A stretch of DNA of 64,000 nt from Perkinsus chesapeaki (Eukaryota; Perkinsozoa; Perkinsida; Perkinsidae), in NCBI GenBank assembly GCA_013115145.1, contig JAAPAO010000129.1, positions 1 through 64,000 on the forward strand, written 5' to 3'. Shown one piece after another: positions 47,215-58,140 of the stretch. Below the pieces are notes generated by a model. It was not told the origin of the DNA, made no database searches, and saw only the letters and a program-made list of their open reading frames with translations. The first letter of the stretch is position 1. Each line of letters begins with the position of its first letter. The position numbers were made by a program, and so were the translations under genes.

Positions 47215-48087
47215 TAGGAAATGGGAGAAATAACGGCTAATGCGGGCTCAGATATCAGGCACAGCACCTACAACTACCCGAACTATGAATTATTACAGAG
47301 TGTTCTTATACACGCAAGTGCATCGCCTAAGCTCAGCGCAGGGTCGCCATGGAGCGGCGCGTCACGCCTGTGGGCGAAGAGGCCAAACTCGCTATCTCGA
47401 GGTCTTCAACAAACAGGAGGGGAAGGGGTAGACAGTAGGCGCAGAGCCGCAAATCGTGCGGGGCGCAACAGCCGGCTGCTGCACCGGCTCCACCTCCACT
47501 AAAGGGTGTTTCAAAACGTCGTAAGCGACTTTAGTCGCCCAGAAATCACTCAATACTTTGTGTTTTGAAATGAAACTCGGTGAAGGCCAATAGGATATCA
47601 GTACTAAGAAGTACCCAAAACGGCTCCTACTTTTCTGGCGCGTGACATAAGATACGCGTTCACAAAGGGCTCGTGTAAGACCTCATCTCAGTTACGATTT
47701 TTATAAAATGCTTTTGAATAGGGTACCCTCATTCCAGTAGCAACGTTCTTTTTCCCGTTTCTCAAAGCAAACTGCGTTACGCTGTGATCCGCGCTCCACG
47801 GTGACCAACAAACCACACAGAATGGGCGCACAGATGGGATGTCATCCGGTACTCCCTCCACGCAGGTTTCAACAGAGGTCCGCACCACTCTGAGGGTCGC
47901 AGGCCCTGTCCCAAGCGACGGACCACTCTTGAGGGCCTCGCAGGCCTTGTTCCCCCCTGTTGAGTAACTTTGTGGGAGGCAGAGGGGGGGAAAGGACGTC
48001 GGGCCGAGTGATAACGACTCCATGAGCTAGCCGGCCCTTAGAATATGCGCGCCAGTCTTCGCTCTGTCGATCGATTCGGTGTGAACA
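47215..48087. other. Gene-free flank left of the inverted-repeat element
   Basis: No coding stretch with family similarity. A 9-bp perfect inverted pair (TTTCAAAAC at 47,509-47,517 and GTTTTGAAA at 47,562-47,570) could form a hairpin with a 44-nt loop. GC-rich sequence around 47,850-48,000 resembles no known gene. Confidence 0.4.
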
Positions 48088-48111
48088 GGGCTCGTATGCG
48101 GATCCTGATTC
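48088..48111 (+). repeat. Left 24-bp inverted repeat
   Basis: Matches base for base the reverse complement of 49,491-49,514. Most of the repeat is not GANTC sequence, so the match is not explained by the motif-rich arms. Confidence 0.8.
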
Positions 48112-49235
48112 CCGACTCACCCCGGTTGAGTTAGCTCAACCTGTGAGTTAGACTCATGAGCTTACTCAACGTGTGATTCACTGAATCTGAGCTTGAGTCG
48201 CTGATTCTGAGTCACTGAGGTGAATCATGAGTCTGAGTCGCTAACTCTGAGACAAACAATCAAATCTTGAGTTAGAATCAGAGTCATTGAATCAGCTCAC
48301 TCACTCAATCAAACTCTTGATTCGATACAGCTAATCATGAGGCAGTGGCTCAGAGTTTGAGTCATAGACGCAAGATCAGAGTCAGCGAATCGCTCCTTGA
48401 GACAATGACTCGCAACTCAAGCACCTCATGAGCTGACTCGAGAGCCGACTCAAAAATTTGATTCACACACTCGCTGATTCACTGAATCACACACGTTTGA
48501 GTACTAAATTATGTACCGGGGGTTTTCGTGGACGGCACAGACTCAGAGTCTGATTCACCACCCGATTCGGTGACTTAGCGCTCGCCCAAATTCAGCGACC
48601 TGTCACAGGACTCTGTTCAACACAAAATCGATTCGCTGCTCAACAATCCAACAAAGGGAAGGAAGAAGGGAGATCATTGAGCAACAAGCCATTAACCCTT
48701 AAACATTGACCCGAAAACTAAGAACCCGAAACCCGAACCCGGAAACGAAGCGTAAGTTTTTCGGTTCGTGAGGGTCGACTAGCTTTGATGTAAGGATCTT
48801 GACTGAGACTGTCATGGGAGTGAGTTCCGAGACGCCGGGGGTCAACGATTTTTGGTAGTAACTTTCTACTGATAAGTCGAGGGATTAGCTCCCAATCTCC
48901 AGGGCTGGGAGGGTGGGAAAAAAGGAATAAACCTTCATCTCAACAATGACATGTACGATTTAATGAAAGCAGTTAATTATTTTGTTGTAGTTCATTGAAC
49001 TATCGTGTGCGTGCGTACAAAGATACTTCACGCAATTTGCGTGAAAATATGCGCCGTGCGGCGCGCCGGAGCATCGACGATTTTGACCGGCCAATCTTCG
49101 CCTTGTCAGGGGAGTCCTGCATCCTCGCCAGACTAGTCCGATTGACCTCGCAAAAAAATTACCAAGTATGGGGACTCATAAAAATTGTATCGTGTACAAC
49201 GCAAAATTACAAAGTGAAATAATAGTGTAAAATGC

Positions 49236-49258
49236 CTGTGCCGGGGATCGAACCCGCA
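49236..49258 (-). other. tRNA T-arm / B-box-like sequence
   Basis: On the minus strand the sequence GCGGGTTCGATCCCCGGCA matches a tRNA T-arm and the pol III B box (GGTTCGATCCC). No matching acceptor strand, anticodon arm or A box is found at tRNA spacing, so it is at most a tRNA relic or SINE-like promoter half inside the inverted-repeat element. Confidence 0.4.
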
Positions 49259-49490
49259 TCGCAGTAGGTCGAATCGGATTCAGTGTCTCTGAGTGAGATT
49301 CCCCGAATCCGTTAGTGATTCGCCGAATCTGATTGGGTGATTCATAGGTTGAGTAACTCATTCGGTGATTCAGTGGTGATTCGTTAGATCTGAGTTGAAG
49401 CGGGGGAATCTGAGTAGAGAATCAGTGAAATCGGAGGATCAACTCACTGTGTGATTTGATTGCCTGAGCATTTACTCAAACTCAGCCCTC

Positions 49491-49514
49491 GAATCAGGAT
49501 CCGCATACGAGCCC
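49491..49514 (-). repeat. Right 24-bp inverted repeat
   Basis: Perfect inverted copy of 48,088-48,111; similarity does not clearly extend further in either direction by eye. Confidence 0.8.
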
Positions 49515-52180
49515 AGCTATCCGCCTACTTTACGCGCGCACACCGTCCCCCAGACGCCGAGTGCGATTCATTTGACTTAGATACGCGGCTTCCTGCTTTG
49601 CCAAAACCTCTGGACTAGGCCGTGAGACCTCAGAGGTCACGCGCAGAGTCTGCGCGCTCGAGGGGAGGGGCCCCCGAGAGAGCGCGCTCACACCGTGCGT
49701 GCAGGACGCCATCAACCGCTGATAAGGGGGGCTAACGTGTCGGAATTGCAATTCACCGTAAATTTGTTTCATATTCTGCATGGTGATAGCTACTGTATAA
49801 GGACGTAGCGGTGCAAAATTTCAGCCTGAAAATCATGTGTGAGCGTTTCGCAACGAGCGTGGAAAGTCCAGAATTTGTGCGTTAGAACTAATAGGTACGT
49901 GTAACAGCGCATGTTCTTTGAGCTTGTATAACTACTGGATTTTTCCATGTACCAGGCATCCGAGTTTCGGCTCATATTCAGCGAGTCTGCTAACCCAAGT
50001 ACCATGTGAAATCCATCATCTTTCCAAGGTACGTTAATGAAGAATTTATTCAGAAGAAATGAGATTGAAAAAGTCTAGTAAATGCGCTGTCTCAGCGCCT
50101 TCTGCCCCTCTCGCAATTGAGTAGCTGCGCACTGAGATGAGCGACTGCTTTCAGCAGCTGTTCCGTGGCAAACTTTTCGTGCATGCAGACATGTGCTTGA
50201 ATTTCAAGCCTTGAAGACAGTAAAGTGTAACGCTGTCGACACTTTCAGTCCTGATGACAAGATTCGGGCTCACTAGTACGACCATTTTCACAGGGGAGTC
50301 TCCGGCGGAGACCCATTCTTGTGTACTGACCCAGTCCGGAGTCCGGACAGGGGCCCCATGAAGTGAGGATGTCCGGACTAACTATTGCCTAGCGCCCCCT
50401 TGGGCTTTTCTACGTTTTTTATTGGTCATTGGCAAAGTTGGGATAAACGGGCCTAGCCGCGAATGGTAGATTCCTCGGAAGCATAGCTTTGTAGGCAAAG
50501 CGGCGGTGTCACCGGCCTATACACCCCCTATTATTGACTCGGGCTCGAATTTCGGGCCCCCAACCGCTGCTCGAGTCCCTCCGTTTTCAACTTGCACGCT
50601 TTCTTGTTTGTGCCACGAAGAAGAACCAACAAGGTTTTATGCTGATGCTCCCTAATAGTGCGCCGGCGGCGCGACGCAACTCAGCGCGAAAAACTTTGAG
50701 AAGGATTCAGTTCGAAATTCGCGTCGTTATTTTTGATCAAGACGGGGCTCAGCGAACAAAGGGAGAAGCAACAACAACATTCAACAGCCGTTCGAGCTTA
50801 CCTATTCCAGTCCAGAGGGCCCAAGATAGACAGACATACGGGAGTGGTGTGGGGCATGGAGCATCCTTGCATGGAGCGTATCCCGGACTATCTAGAGACT
50901 GGGATTCGTCACATGCCGTAGCGAATAAGTACGGTATCACACCTTCTTAGTGTTCTCAAAAAAGGCTAGTGTTGCGCGAGGCAACTTGCCCCACCGGTAA
51001 TTGCGCCTTCTGTATAATCACAGGTTCCTTCCGATGCCTGAACAAGAGAATCGAGTGATCCGGGCAGAATGCGCTAGATGCGAGACTACCAATGGTTACA
51101 CTATCCAAGCTGAGCAGCTTATTGCCAGGTTGACAAGATAAACCACTAGGTTTCGCAGATCCGTAGTTTCACCGTTCACGACTTGGGCCTAATCGTTTCC
51201 CTGGCGCACTTAAATGAAGTCTCCCCTGAAAAGTTGTATTTAACAACGCAAGTTACATAATATGAAGGAAGCCGTGTAAATAGGTAACGATTACAGGATT
51301 AGTAGTTGAGTAGCCATGACCATCGGGGGCACAGTATCGTTATCATCACTACCGATTATACTGCCAGTGGGACTATACACCAATAACACCATAGATAGTA
51401 TCATTCATATTAGAGGTGCAGCAACAACAACAACTCTACTACGAGCAAGAATCACCACCATCGCACGGATTATCCTCCATTATTATTGCCATTGCCTGTT
51501 GATCAGTCATATATACCTATCATCAAGTAGTATCACAATGGTGAGCAGTAGAACCTACTCATCACGTATGTAGCTATCTAGATGATATAAGGGATATAAT
51601 GACTTTATGAGGGTACGTTGGGCTGAATGGCAGTAAAGCAGCGATTAGTCAACTGATAGCAGCGACTATTACTGATGGTGATTGAACGATATGATGATGA
51701 TATTACTAGAGCATATAGGATGAGGAGGGGAGATATTCCACAGCAACAATAGCGAGCAGACTAATCGCTAATGTGTATGGAATACACAAAGACAAGTGAA
51801 GGAAAATTGCCACATTAGCGGCGGAGGCGGCGAACAGTAATTGGCTGTTGGGATAACGTTAAGTGTCGATGATGATTATGATGATGTTCTCAGCTTACAA
51901 CTACGTAGATAGTAGTCATCGAGAGCATAAGTGATATTATTAGAAGGGTACTAAGGTTGCTACTAGGAACCATATAGTAGGCTCTGGTAATATCATATTA
52001 ATAATGAGGATACCATAAAGGCGATTGCCGCCTATAAATGATATATACTAGTTACCGTATGCAGTTTACTATTATTAATAATACGATATTATAATGACCA
52101 TAACAATAAATATTCCATGCAACTTGATAGAACTCTTATTAGTAATAATATCACTCAATGCTTATCGACGAAGAGGAGGC
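49515..52180. other. Gene-free flank right of the element
   Basis: About 2.7 kb without a supported gene. It contains GC-rich sequence to about 51,000, then AT-rich sequence with many stops running up to the 3' end of eIF4A. A short palindrome (GTCTCCGGCGGAGAC, about 50,298) lies here, and CAGGGGAG recurs inverted near 51,220. A 138-codon frame at 50,534-50,950 starts with a non-ATG codon and has no recognisable motif, so it is not called. Confidence 0.4.
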
Positions 52181-53810
52181 TTAGAGGAAATCAGCAACGT
52201 CCATAGGCATCTCATCGACCTGGGTGTTATAGTGACGCTCGATCTCACGGAGCTGCTTGATATCATCAGGAACAACGAAGTTGATTGCTACACCCTTACG
52301 ACCGAAACGACCACCACGACCAATACGATGAAGGTAGTTCTCGATAGAGGCAGGGATATCATAGTTGATAACCAAGGACACCTGCTGGACATCGATACCA
52401 CGGGCCAATAGATCAGTAGAGATAAGGACACGAGAACTGCCGGAACGGAACTCGCGCATAATCATATCACGCTCTTCTTGAGTAAGATCAGCGTGCATGC
52501 AGGAAACGGTATGATCAGCCTCATGCATCTTCTCGGCAAGGTAATCAACCTAATAACAGCAAAATATAACAATACAATCGCTACATTAATTTACCTTTCT
52601 CCTGGTGTTGCAGTAAATAATGGCCTGGGTGATAGTCAAAGTCTCATACAAATCCTTGAGGGTATCAAACTTATACTCCTCGGAATCAATGGCAATATAG
52701 AACTGACGGATACCTAGAGGAAGAAGGATGTAATACACCTCATAGCAGAGCGAGAGGGGGGTAGAGAACATACCTTCCAATGTCAATTCATCGGTCTTGA
52801 CAAGGATTCTGACGGGGTCACGCATGAATTTGGTAGTAAGTTGGATGATATCATCGGGAAGAGTAGCAGAGAACAAGGCAACCTAAAAGGCAGCAATGAG
52901 GGCCGAATTAATGGTGACTGCCGCTGATGCCAAGGGCATACCTGGACATTGCTGGGCAAGAGGCGGAAGACATCGTAGATCTGATCCTTGAAACCTCGGG
53001 AAAGCATCTCATCGGCCTCATCAAGAACGAAGATCTTGAGGTCGTCCAACCTGATGGAAAAACGTGACCCGTAGATCATGTAGATGCGATTATGTTCATA
53101 CTTGAGATGTCTCTTGTTGGCCATATCGAGAACACGACCGGGGGTACCAACAACGACATGTTGGCCCTCACGAAGCTTCTCAATATCCTCACGGACGGCG
53201 GTACCACCGATGCAAGCATGGCACTTAACATCAAGGAATTCAGCTAAGGCCTTGGTAACCTACAAAAAATCTTATGTTAAATAATAAGAGAGGCGGCGAC
53301 CCTACCGAAGTGATCTGTTGGGCAAGCTCACGGGTGGGGGCCAAGATAAGGGCCTGAGTGGCTCTGAGCTTAGGGTCGACACGGGCAAGGCAACCAATAG
53401 TGAAAGCACCGGTTTTACCAGTACCGGACTGGGCCTGGCCAATAGTATCGCGGCCCGCCATCAAGGGCTTGATGGCTCTCTGAAAAAGGACACCAATTAC
53501 CGAGAATGGAAATTAACGTGAAGTTCTCCCCTTGAAGCGATGATGCAAAATATCTAATTATTAAACCGTAGAAGCGTACTGATACTGAACTCCTTATTAA
53601 GCAAAGGAAGTAATGATGTAATTAAGCAAGAAAGAGCGAGCTAAAGTGGCTAACTTGATTTCATCCATCCCATTGGCCCACCGATTGGATAGCTGAGGGC
53701 TTCTCGAAACCATACGAGTAGATGCCTCTCAAAAGATTCTCATCCAAGTCCAAATCGTCGAACGAATCGACGGCGGCGTCTTCGTAGTTGCACTCAATGT
53801 TTTGACTCAT
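52181..53810 (-). CDS. EIF4A: Eukaryotic initiation factor 4A (DEAD-box RNA helicase)
   Basis: Seven exons (53,810-53,682; 53,479-53,306; 53,259-53,102; 53,050-52,942; 52,882-52,774; 52,713-52,595; 52,549-52,181) sum to 1,167 nt, 388 residues, the normal eIF4A size. Motifs in order: FEKPSAIQ (Q motif), [11 protein letters not shown] (I), PTRELAQQ (Ia), [14 protein letters not shown] (II), SATLPDD (III), [20 protein letters not shown] (IV), [20 protein letters not shown] (V) and [14 protein letters not shown] (VI), with the C-terminal VADFL. It unwinds 5' UTR structure within eIF4F during cap-dependent initiation. Five of the six introns are 45-60 bp; the first is 202 bp. Start ATG at 53,810 matches the family N-terminus ([20 protein letters not shown]). 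Confidence 0.97.
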
Positions 53811-54315
53811 TGTCAGGGAAATTTATGGTTAGTCTGCGGCAGCAAGGAGCACGGCTATAAATTTGAAATGCAAATCTCGCTACGCCCCTATAATCGATTT
53901 GATGTCATCTTCTGTCTGATGTCAGATCCGTAAAGGTGCGCTCTATTGACAAAGGGTCGAGGCATCTGAATGGTAACTATAATTATAGCCCTATCAGATC
54001 AGGTGTGTACGGTTAAAACCAAAGGTTGGTACTTATTATTCAAACAAGAACATTCACTCTGTATTTGTCTCGCAGTAATACCGCTTTGCAATACCTCTTC
54101 CATTATGACATTCTCTTAACATGTTGAAAATCGTATTTCTCATCATCGTCTTCGGGCATCACTACGAATCCTATAGTGTTGAGAAAGCCAAGGGTTTCGA
54201 TCGCCGTACTTCTGGACCAAGATATTTGCGTTCCTGAAAAGTTACTCAACAACGCAGTATTTTGTGGGCCGCCTTTAGACGAGGTAAACGATGATGTAAT
54301 ACCGTTAGGTCATTT
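53811..54315. other. Divergent promoter region, eIF4A and cytochrome b5
   Basis: 505 bp between two divergent start codons. AT-rich; no open frame with family similarity, RNA gene or repeat is evident. Confidence 0.5.
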
Positions 54316-54916
54316 ATGTCCACTCCAATGCCTACTGACGGTTATCATACTCCTAATGAGGCCGCTCGTAAGAGAGTGGTATCTAAGGAGGAACTAGCCA
54401 AGCACACTTCAATTTATGATTCTTGGTAGCTCATTTCGGACACTCCTTGTCGATTCGTTGGTCAGGATATGCATCCATGGCTTGGTTGTTGACATCACTA
54501 AGTTTAAAGAAGATCATCCGGGAGGAGAGAGCATCCTCATGCGGAACGTTGGTGAGCTTCATCTCTCAATAGGGGAGTCATTCGAGGGGTTAGGCACTGA
54601 TGCTACTGAGGACTACGACGAGATAGATCACTCAGATCAGGCCCGTAAAAAACTAGCTGATGAGCTAGCTATAGGTATGGCACGTCAATCAACCTCCCGG
54701 GAATCTTTGGCTTAACAGGTGTTTTGGAGGGTCATGAGGATACCCCCGGTATCCCCGTCGAGCTCAAGTTCGAGGATACTCCTGAGGTTGGTTGGAGTAC
54801 CACCAAGGTGAGTCTGGCTCCGCTGCTGGTTGGTACCGTCTCGGGCCCAGGTCGTATTGGGGAGTCTCTTCGTGGCTGCGGTTGCGATTGGCATGATGCA
54901 GCTTATGAAGAAGTAA
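54316..54916 (+). CDS. CYB5: Tail-anchored cytochrome b5
   Basis: Five exons (54,316-54,425; 54,466-54,551; 54,594-54,674; 54,719-54,807; 54,851-54,916) give 143 residues; introns are only 40-44 bp. The heme domain reads WICIHGLVVDITKFKEDHPG with the axial His in HPGG, then TDATEDYDEIDHSDQARKKL with the second axial His in DHS. A linker with VELKFEDTPEVGWSTTK leads to a C-terminal membrane anchor, VVLGSLFVAAVAIGMMQLMK, ending in KK. Cytochrome b5 donates electrons to ER desaturases and hydroxylases, so it could serve the desaturase encoded at 43,932-45,646 (inference). The dilysine end suits ER retention. Confidence 0.92.
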
Positions 54917-55033
54917 TGAGTCATCGACGGCTATACTTTTGCCTCGGTTTTTATCAATGTATTTCATGGACTTACAAGTAGTTGTGTTTGTCGGTGGGTA
55001 GTTCATGGGTATGAAAGCTGTTCCTTACTAATA

Positions 55034-57790
55034 ATGGTTACTATTAAAGGGGACGATGAAGTAGATGACAACAACACTAGCTGTTGGCATAATCATCAAC
55101 GAACATCCTTCTATAAAGCCATAGGGCCCTATGGATGCCAGCCAGATCCTTCTATAGTCGATGAGACTACTGGGGATACATTAATTGGCTTTGTTAAGGA
55201 CAGCAGTGGTCTATGGCAAGGGGACGGTACTATATTATATATGTAATATTGAAAGGGAAGGCTGTGGGCTATTGGCATGAGGCATATTTGTTAGTGACGG
55301 TTCGGGGTACTCTGGTGCTATAGTGGATTCGAAAAGGGAAGGCCTCGGGGTGTATATAACTCGGGTAGGCGCCATTTATAGAGGGGAATGGAAGGTGAGA
55401 TGATGGAGTATCTTTGCGCACTATAAAGATTTTGTTGGATATCAGGGAGGAGAGCCAAATGGGCTGGGGAAATGGGAGTACTGTGACGGTAGTTACTACG
55501 TTGGGGAATTCAAGGCCGGTCGAAAGGACGGTCGGGGATACCACTATTCTCCAATTGGCACTGGTGTTACTTACTTTGAGGTGACACCGTTATTCATACC
55601 ATATTTCCGCCAAATCATGCGCAGGTATGGTCCGAGGGGAGCCTTGAAGAGCAAAGTCGGGTAACTCAGCAGCAGCCTTATGTCTCCAGCTGGCGGGCTC
55701 GTCCTTCCTCTGCCCCCACCGAGTCCAGAACATCCAATTGTAGACTTGATGGGAAACCACTCGAAGGGTAAGTGGCTAAGGGCTGTGGGTTTAATAATGG
55801 TGATGACAGGCAAAGGATATCGATCAACGAACCTCCTCGTATAACAGAGCTTCCCCCAGTCCCGCTGGAGGGCCGAAGAAGCTCCTCTAGGCCTCGAAGT
55901 CGAATGGATTCGGGGAGGCCTCTGTCCTATGGGAGCCATCGCAGCTCGGTGTTGATGCCACCAATGGATGAAGGGACAGCATTAGGGACCCGAGGTGGAG
56001 GAGGGCCACCATCATCTTCCTCCGGGCTAGGACCATCGCCAAGGTCTGTGGTGGAATGGAACACAGAGGATGTGGTTAGATGGCTCAGTAATACCCTCCA
56101 TATGCCACAGTACAGTAAGTCACTGGGACGGTGCTGCTGCCTGAGTAGGGCAGCTGATGATGCAGGTGATGCATTCCGACGGGCACACGTCTCGGGTCCG
56201 ACACTTCTACTTGTCAATCCGCAATTTCTAAAGTCAACTTTGGGGATAAAATCCCTAGGCCACCGAACTAAAATAATAGCAGCTGTGGATCAGGTAGTAG
56301 AGAATTTTATGGCGCGTGACGATTTACTGTCGCTCAGCTACGTCATGAGCTTTCCACTGCCCATGAGCACGGGTCCTCCAGAGGGCTCTACTTCAGCAGC
56401 GCCAGCACCAGTGGGAGCAGCGCTAGGCTGAACCGGCCATTGCTGGGCTCAACTCAAAGCATGAGTTCGGTCACAGCTATCCAGCCAACTTTAGGGGAGG
56501 TCCCCTATGATACTTGGTACATCCCGTTTGGGGACCTCCAGTTCGGGCCACGGTTGGACTCGCGACCAGATAGTAGCCCAGTGGGGGTGTATAAAGGGAG
56601 TTGGCTTGGAAAGGATGTGGCGATTAGGATGTATCGGGCGCAATTAGTGAATTCTCATAAGTGGTGGTCTGCCGTACGACACCTCGATCAAATACGTCAC
56701 ACTAACATATGCCTATTTATGGGCGTCTCTATCTCGGAGCCCTATTACTGCATAGTTTGGGAATTCGCAGAGTACGGAAGTCTGGAGGATCTCCTCCACT
56801 TTGACAGATGCCCACCAGGAGGAAAGCGGCATCAGGTGGTTAAGCCTCCATTGCCAGTGTCTATGGCACTACATATTGCTCGAGGGATAGCAGTGGCCTG
56901 CAGCTACCTTCAGAGGATCAGGGGCCTTGGGGACGGCCCTGGCGGCCATCTTGATTTAAAACCGTCGAATGTTCTCGTTGACTCTTCCTTTAACGTCAAG
57001 TTGACGGACTTCTGTTTGGATGAGATCGAGTCCTGCTTCCTGCTGCTCCCCGGCGATGGTGCTCGACGGACCCTACGAAGTCATTCCATTAAGAGGCTCG
57101 ACCCATCAGCTGGTCACACTGAAAGTGCTGAGGGCTGTGTTATACCAATCTCCATTGTGGGTGATAAGGACCCATCCAAGGTAGGCATCGTCATCTTGCA
57201 CTTTTATTATTACTGTGGATTATGTTAGTGTACCACCACTATCATCAGCCCTACAGACCAGACCGCAGCCTCCTCGAGTAATGAGGAGTATTGTATCGCC
57301 GATCGAAGGGTTCTGGTTCGAGACGCCAGCTACATGGCGCCTGAGGTTGGATCTGTCAGGCCGCCACATCCTCGCCACCGAAGTCCCTTTAGGTTCTTCG
57401 CCTGCCGGCTTGGCACTCCCAGCTCGGAATCGACTATCGTTGCGACATTTACAGCTTCGGTGTCATCCTATGGGAGCTTTTGACATGTCGACGTGCCTAC
57501 GTTGGACTAACTAATTCGCAGGTAAGCCACCACAATCACTTGGCCATCTCCGCGTCTCGAACGCTCTGTGTTGCCAGATTCGGGCCTATGTCGGGTACGG
57601 CGATGGTTCCCTGCCAAAGCTGTGCTACTCTGCTCCATCTGATGTCCGCCATCTTCTTAAGCGATGTCTCGACCCTAACCCAGCGAACCGTCCCTCGTTC
57701 GATTCGGCCATCCGGCGTTTAGCTCGCCTCCAAGGGCGGATGAATACCGTGGCCGAGGATGCATTAATGTCTTTTATGGTTGGGGTGTAG
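55034..57790 (+). CDS. MORN-repeat, SAM-domain, TKL-type pseudokinase protein
   Basis: ATG at 55,034. N-terminal MORN repeats span about 55,190-55,570: GLWQGDGTILY, YRGEWKGGEPNGLGKWEYCD, GSYYVGEFKAGRKDGRGYHY. A Ser/Pro/Arg-rich linker is followed by a SAM domain (EWNTEDVVRWLSNTLHMPQY, AHVSGPTLLLVNPQFLKSTL, HRTKIIAAVDQVVENF; about 56,055-56,310). The Raf/TKL-like kinase fold follows: VGVYKGSWLGKDVAIRMYRA (about 56,580-56,640), RHTNICLFMGVSISEPYYCI, HLDLKPSNVLVD (56,947), LTDFCLDE (57,001), SYMAPEVGS, IDYRCDIYSFGVILWELLT and RCLDPNPANRPSF, stop at 57,788-57,790. The catalytic Lys is Arg (VAIR), HRD is HLD and DFG is DFC, while the C-lobe is intact. It is therefore probably a scaffold or allosteric pseudokinase. 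Introns are short; the first exons are approximate. Confidence 0.8.
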
Positions 57791-58140
57791 CCCGTCCACG
57801 ACGATGACATCTGCTGCTGCCATCATCACGTTACCCTCGTCACCATTTCCGATTATCTTCTGTACGGCGCAGCCGCGGCCGGTGTTGATGTACATCGGTA
57901 GCCGTCTGACGGTATTGTCCTTATTCTTGTTGATGTTTATACACTTTTATTGATATAATTTCACGCGGTCCCCACCGCCGCCGCGACCGCCCCGGCCGTC
58001 ATGTAGCATTGTGTTTGATACATCCTCCTCGTTGATTTGTTGGTTTATAGAAGGGCAGGAGGCAGTGCTGTTAAATGAATCTTAACCTCGAAAGTATCTT
58101 TCGTTGAAGTCATTATTAATATCATTATTCTTAGTTGGCC
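57791..58140. other. Intergenic stretch
   Basis: 350 bp, GC-rich near 57,970-58,000 (CCGCCGCCGCGACC), otherwise AT-rich. No coding stretch or RNA gene is seen. Confidence 0.4.

Larger units (their letters stand above)
48088..49514. mobile_element. 1.43-kb inverted-repeat-bounded element with GANTC-dense arms
   Basis: Perfect 24-bp inverted repeats bound this segment: 48,088-48,111 (starting GGGCTCGTATGCGGATCCTG) and 49,491-49,514. Inside each end is an arm crowded with GANTC motifs (GATTC, GAATC, GAGTC, GACTC), often as TGANTCA. By hand I count about 25 in 48,101-48,580 and about 12 in 49,261-49,500, where one or two are expected by chance. The core (48,580-49,230) has no convincing open frame. 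No target-site duplication is evident outside the repeats. It looks like a non-autonomous DNA transposon or a structural locus; function is unknown. Confidence 0.55.

Noticed and set aside
48101-48580. A CRISPR array or simple satellite in the GANTC-rich arm
   Set aside because: There is no constant repeat length or spacer pattern; the motif is a short palindrome at irregular spacing, and the surrounding genes are eukaryotic.
49230-49310. A tRNA gene on the minus strand
   Set aside because: Only the T-arm matches; no acceptor pairing, anticodon arm or A box at the right spacing.
50534-50950. A 138-codon plus-strand frame in the gene-free island
   Set aside because: It begins with a non-ATG codon, has no recognisable motif and lies in repeat-rich sequence; kept only as a possible element remnant.
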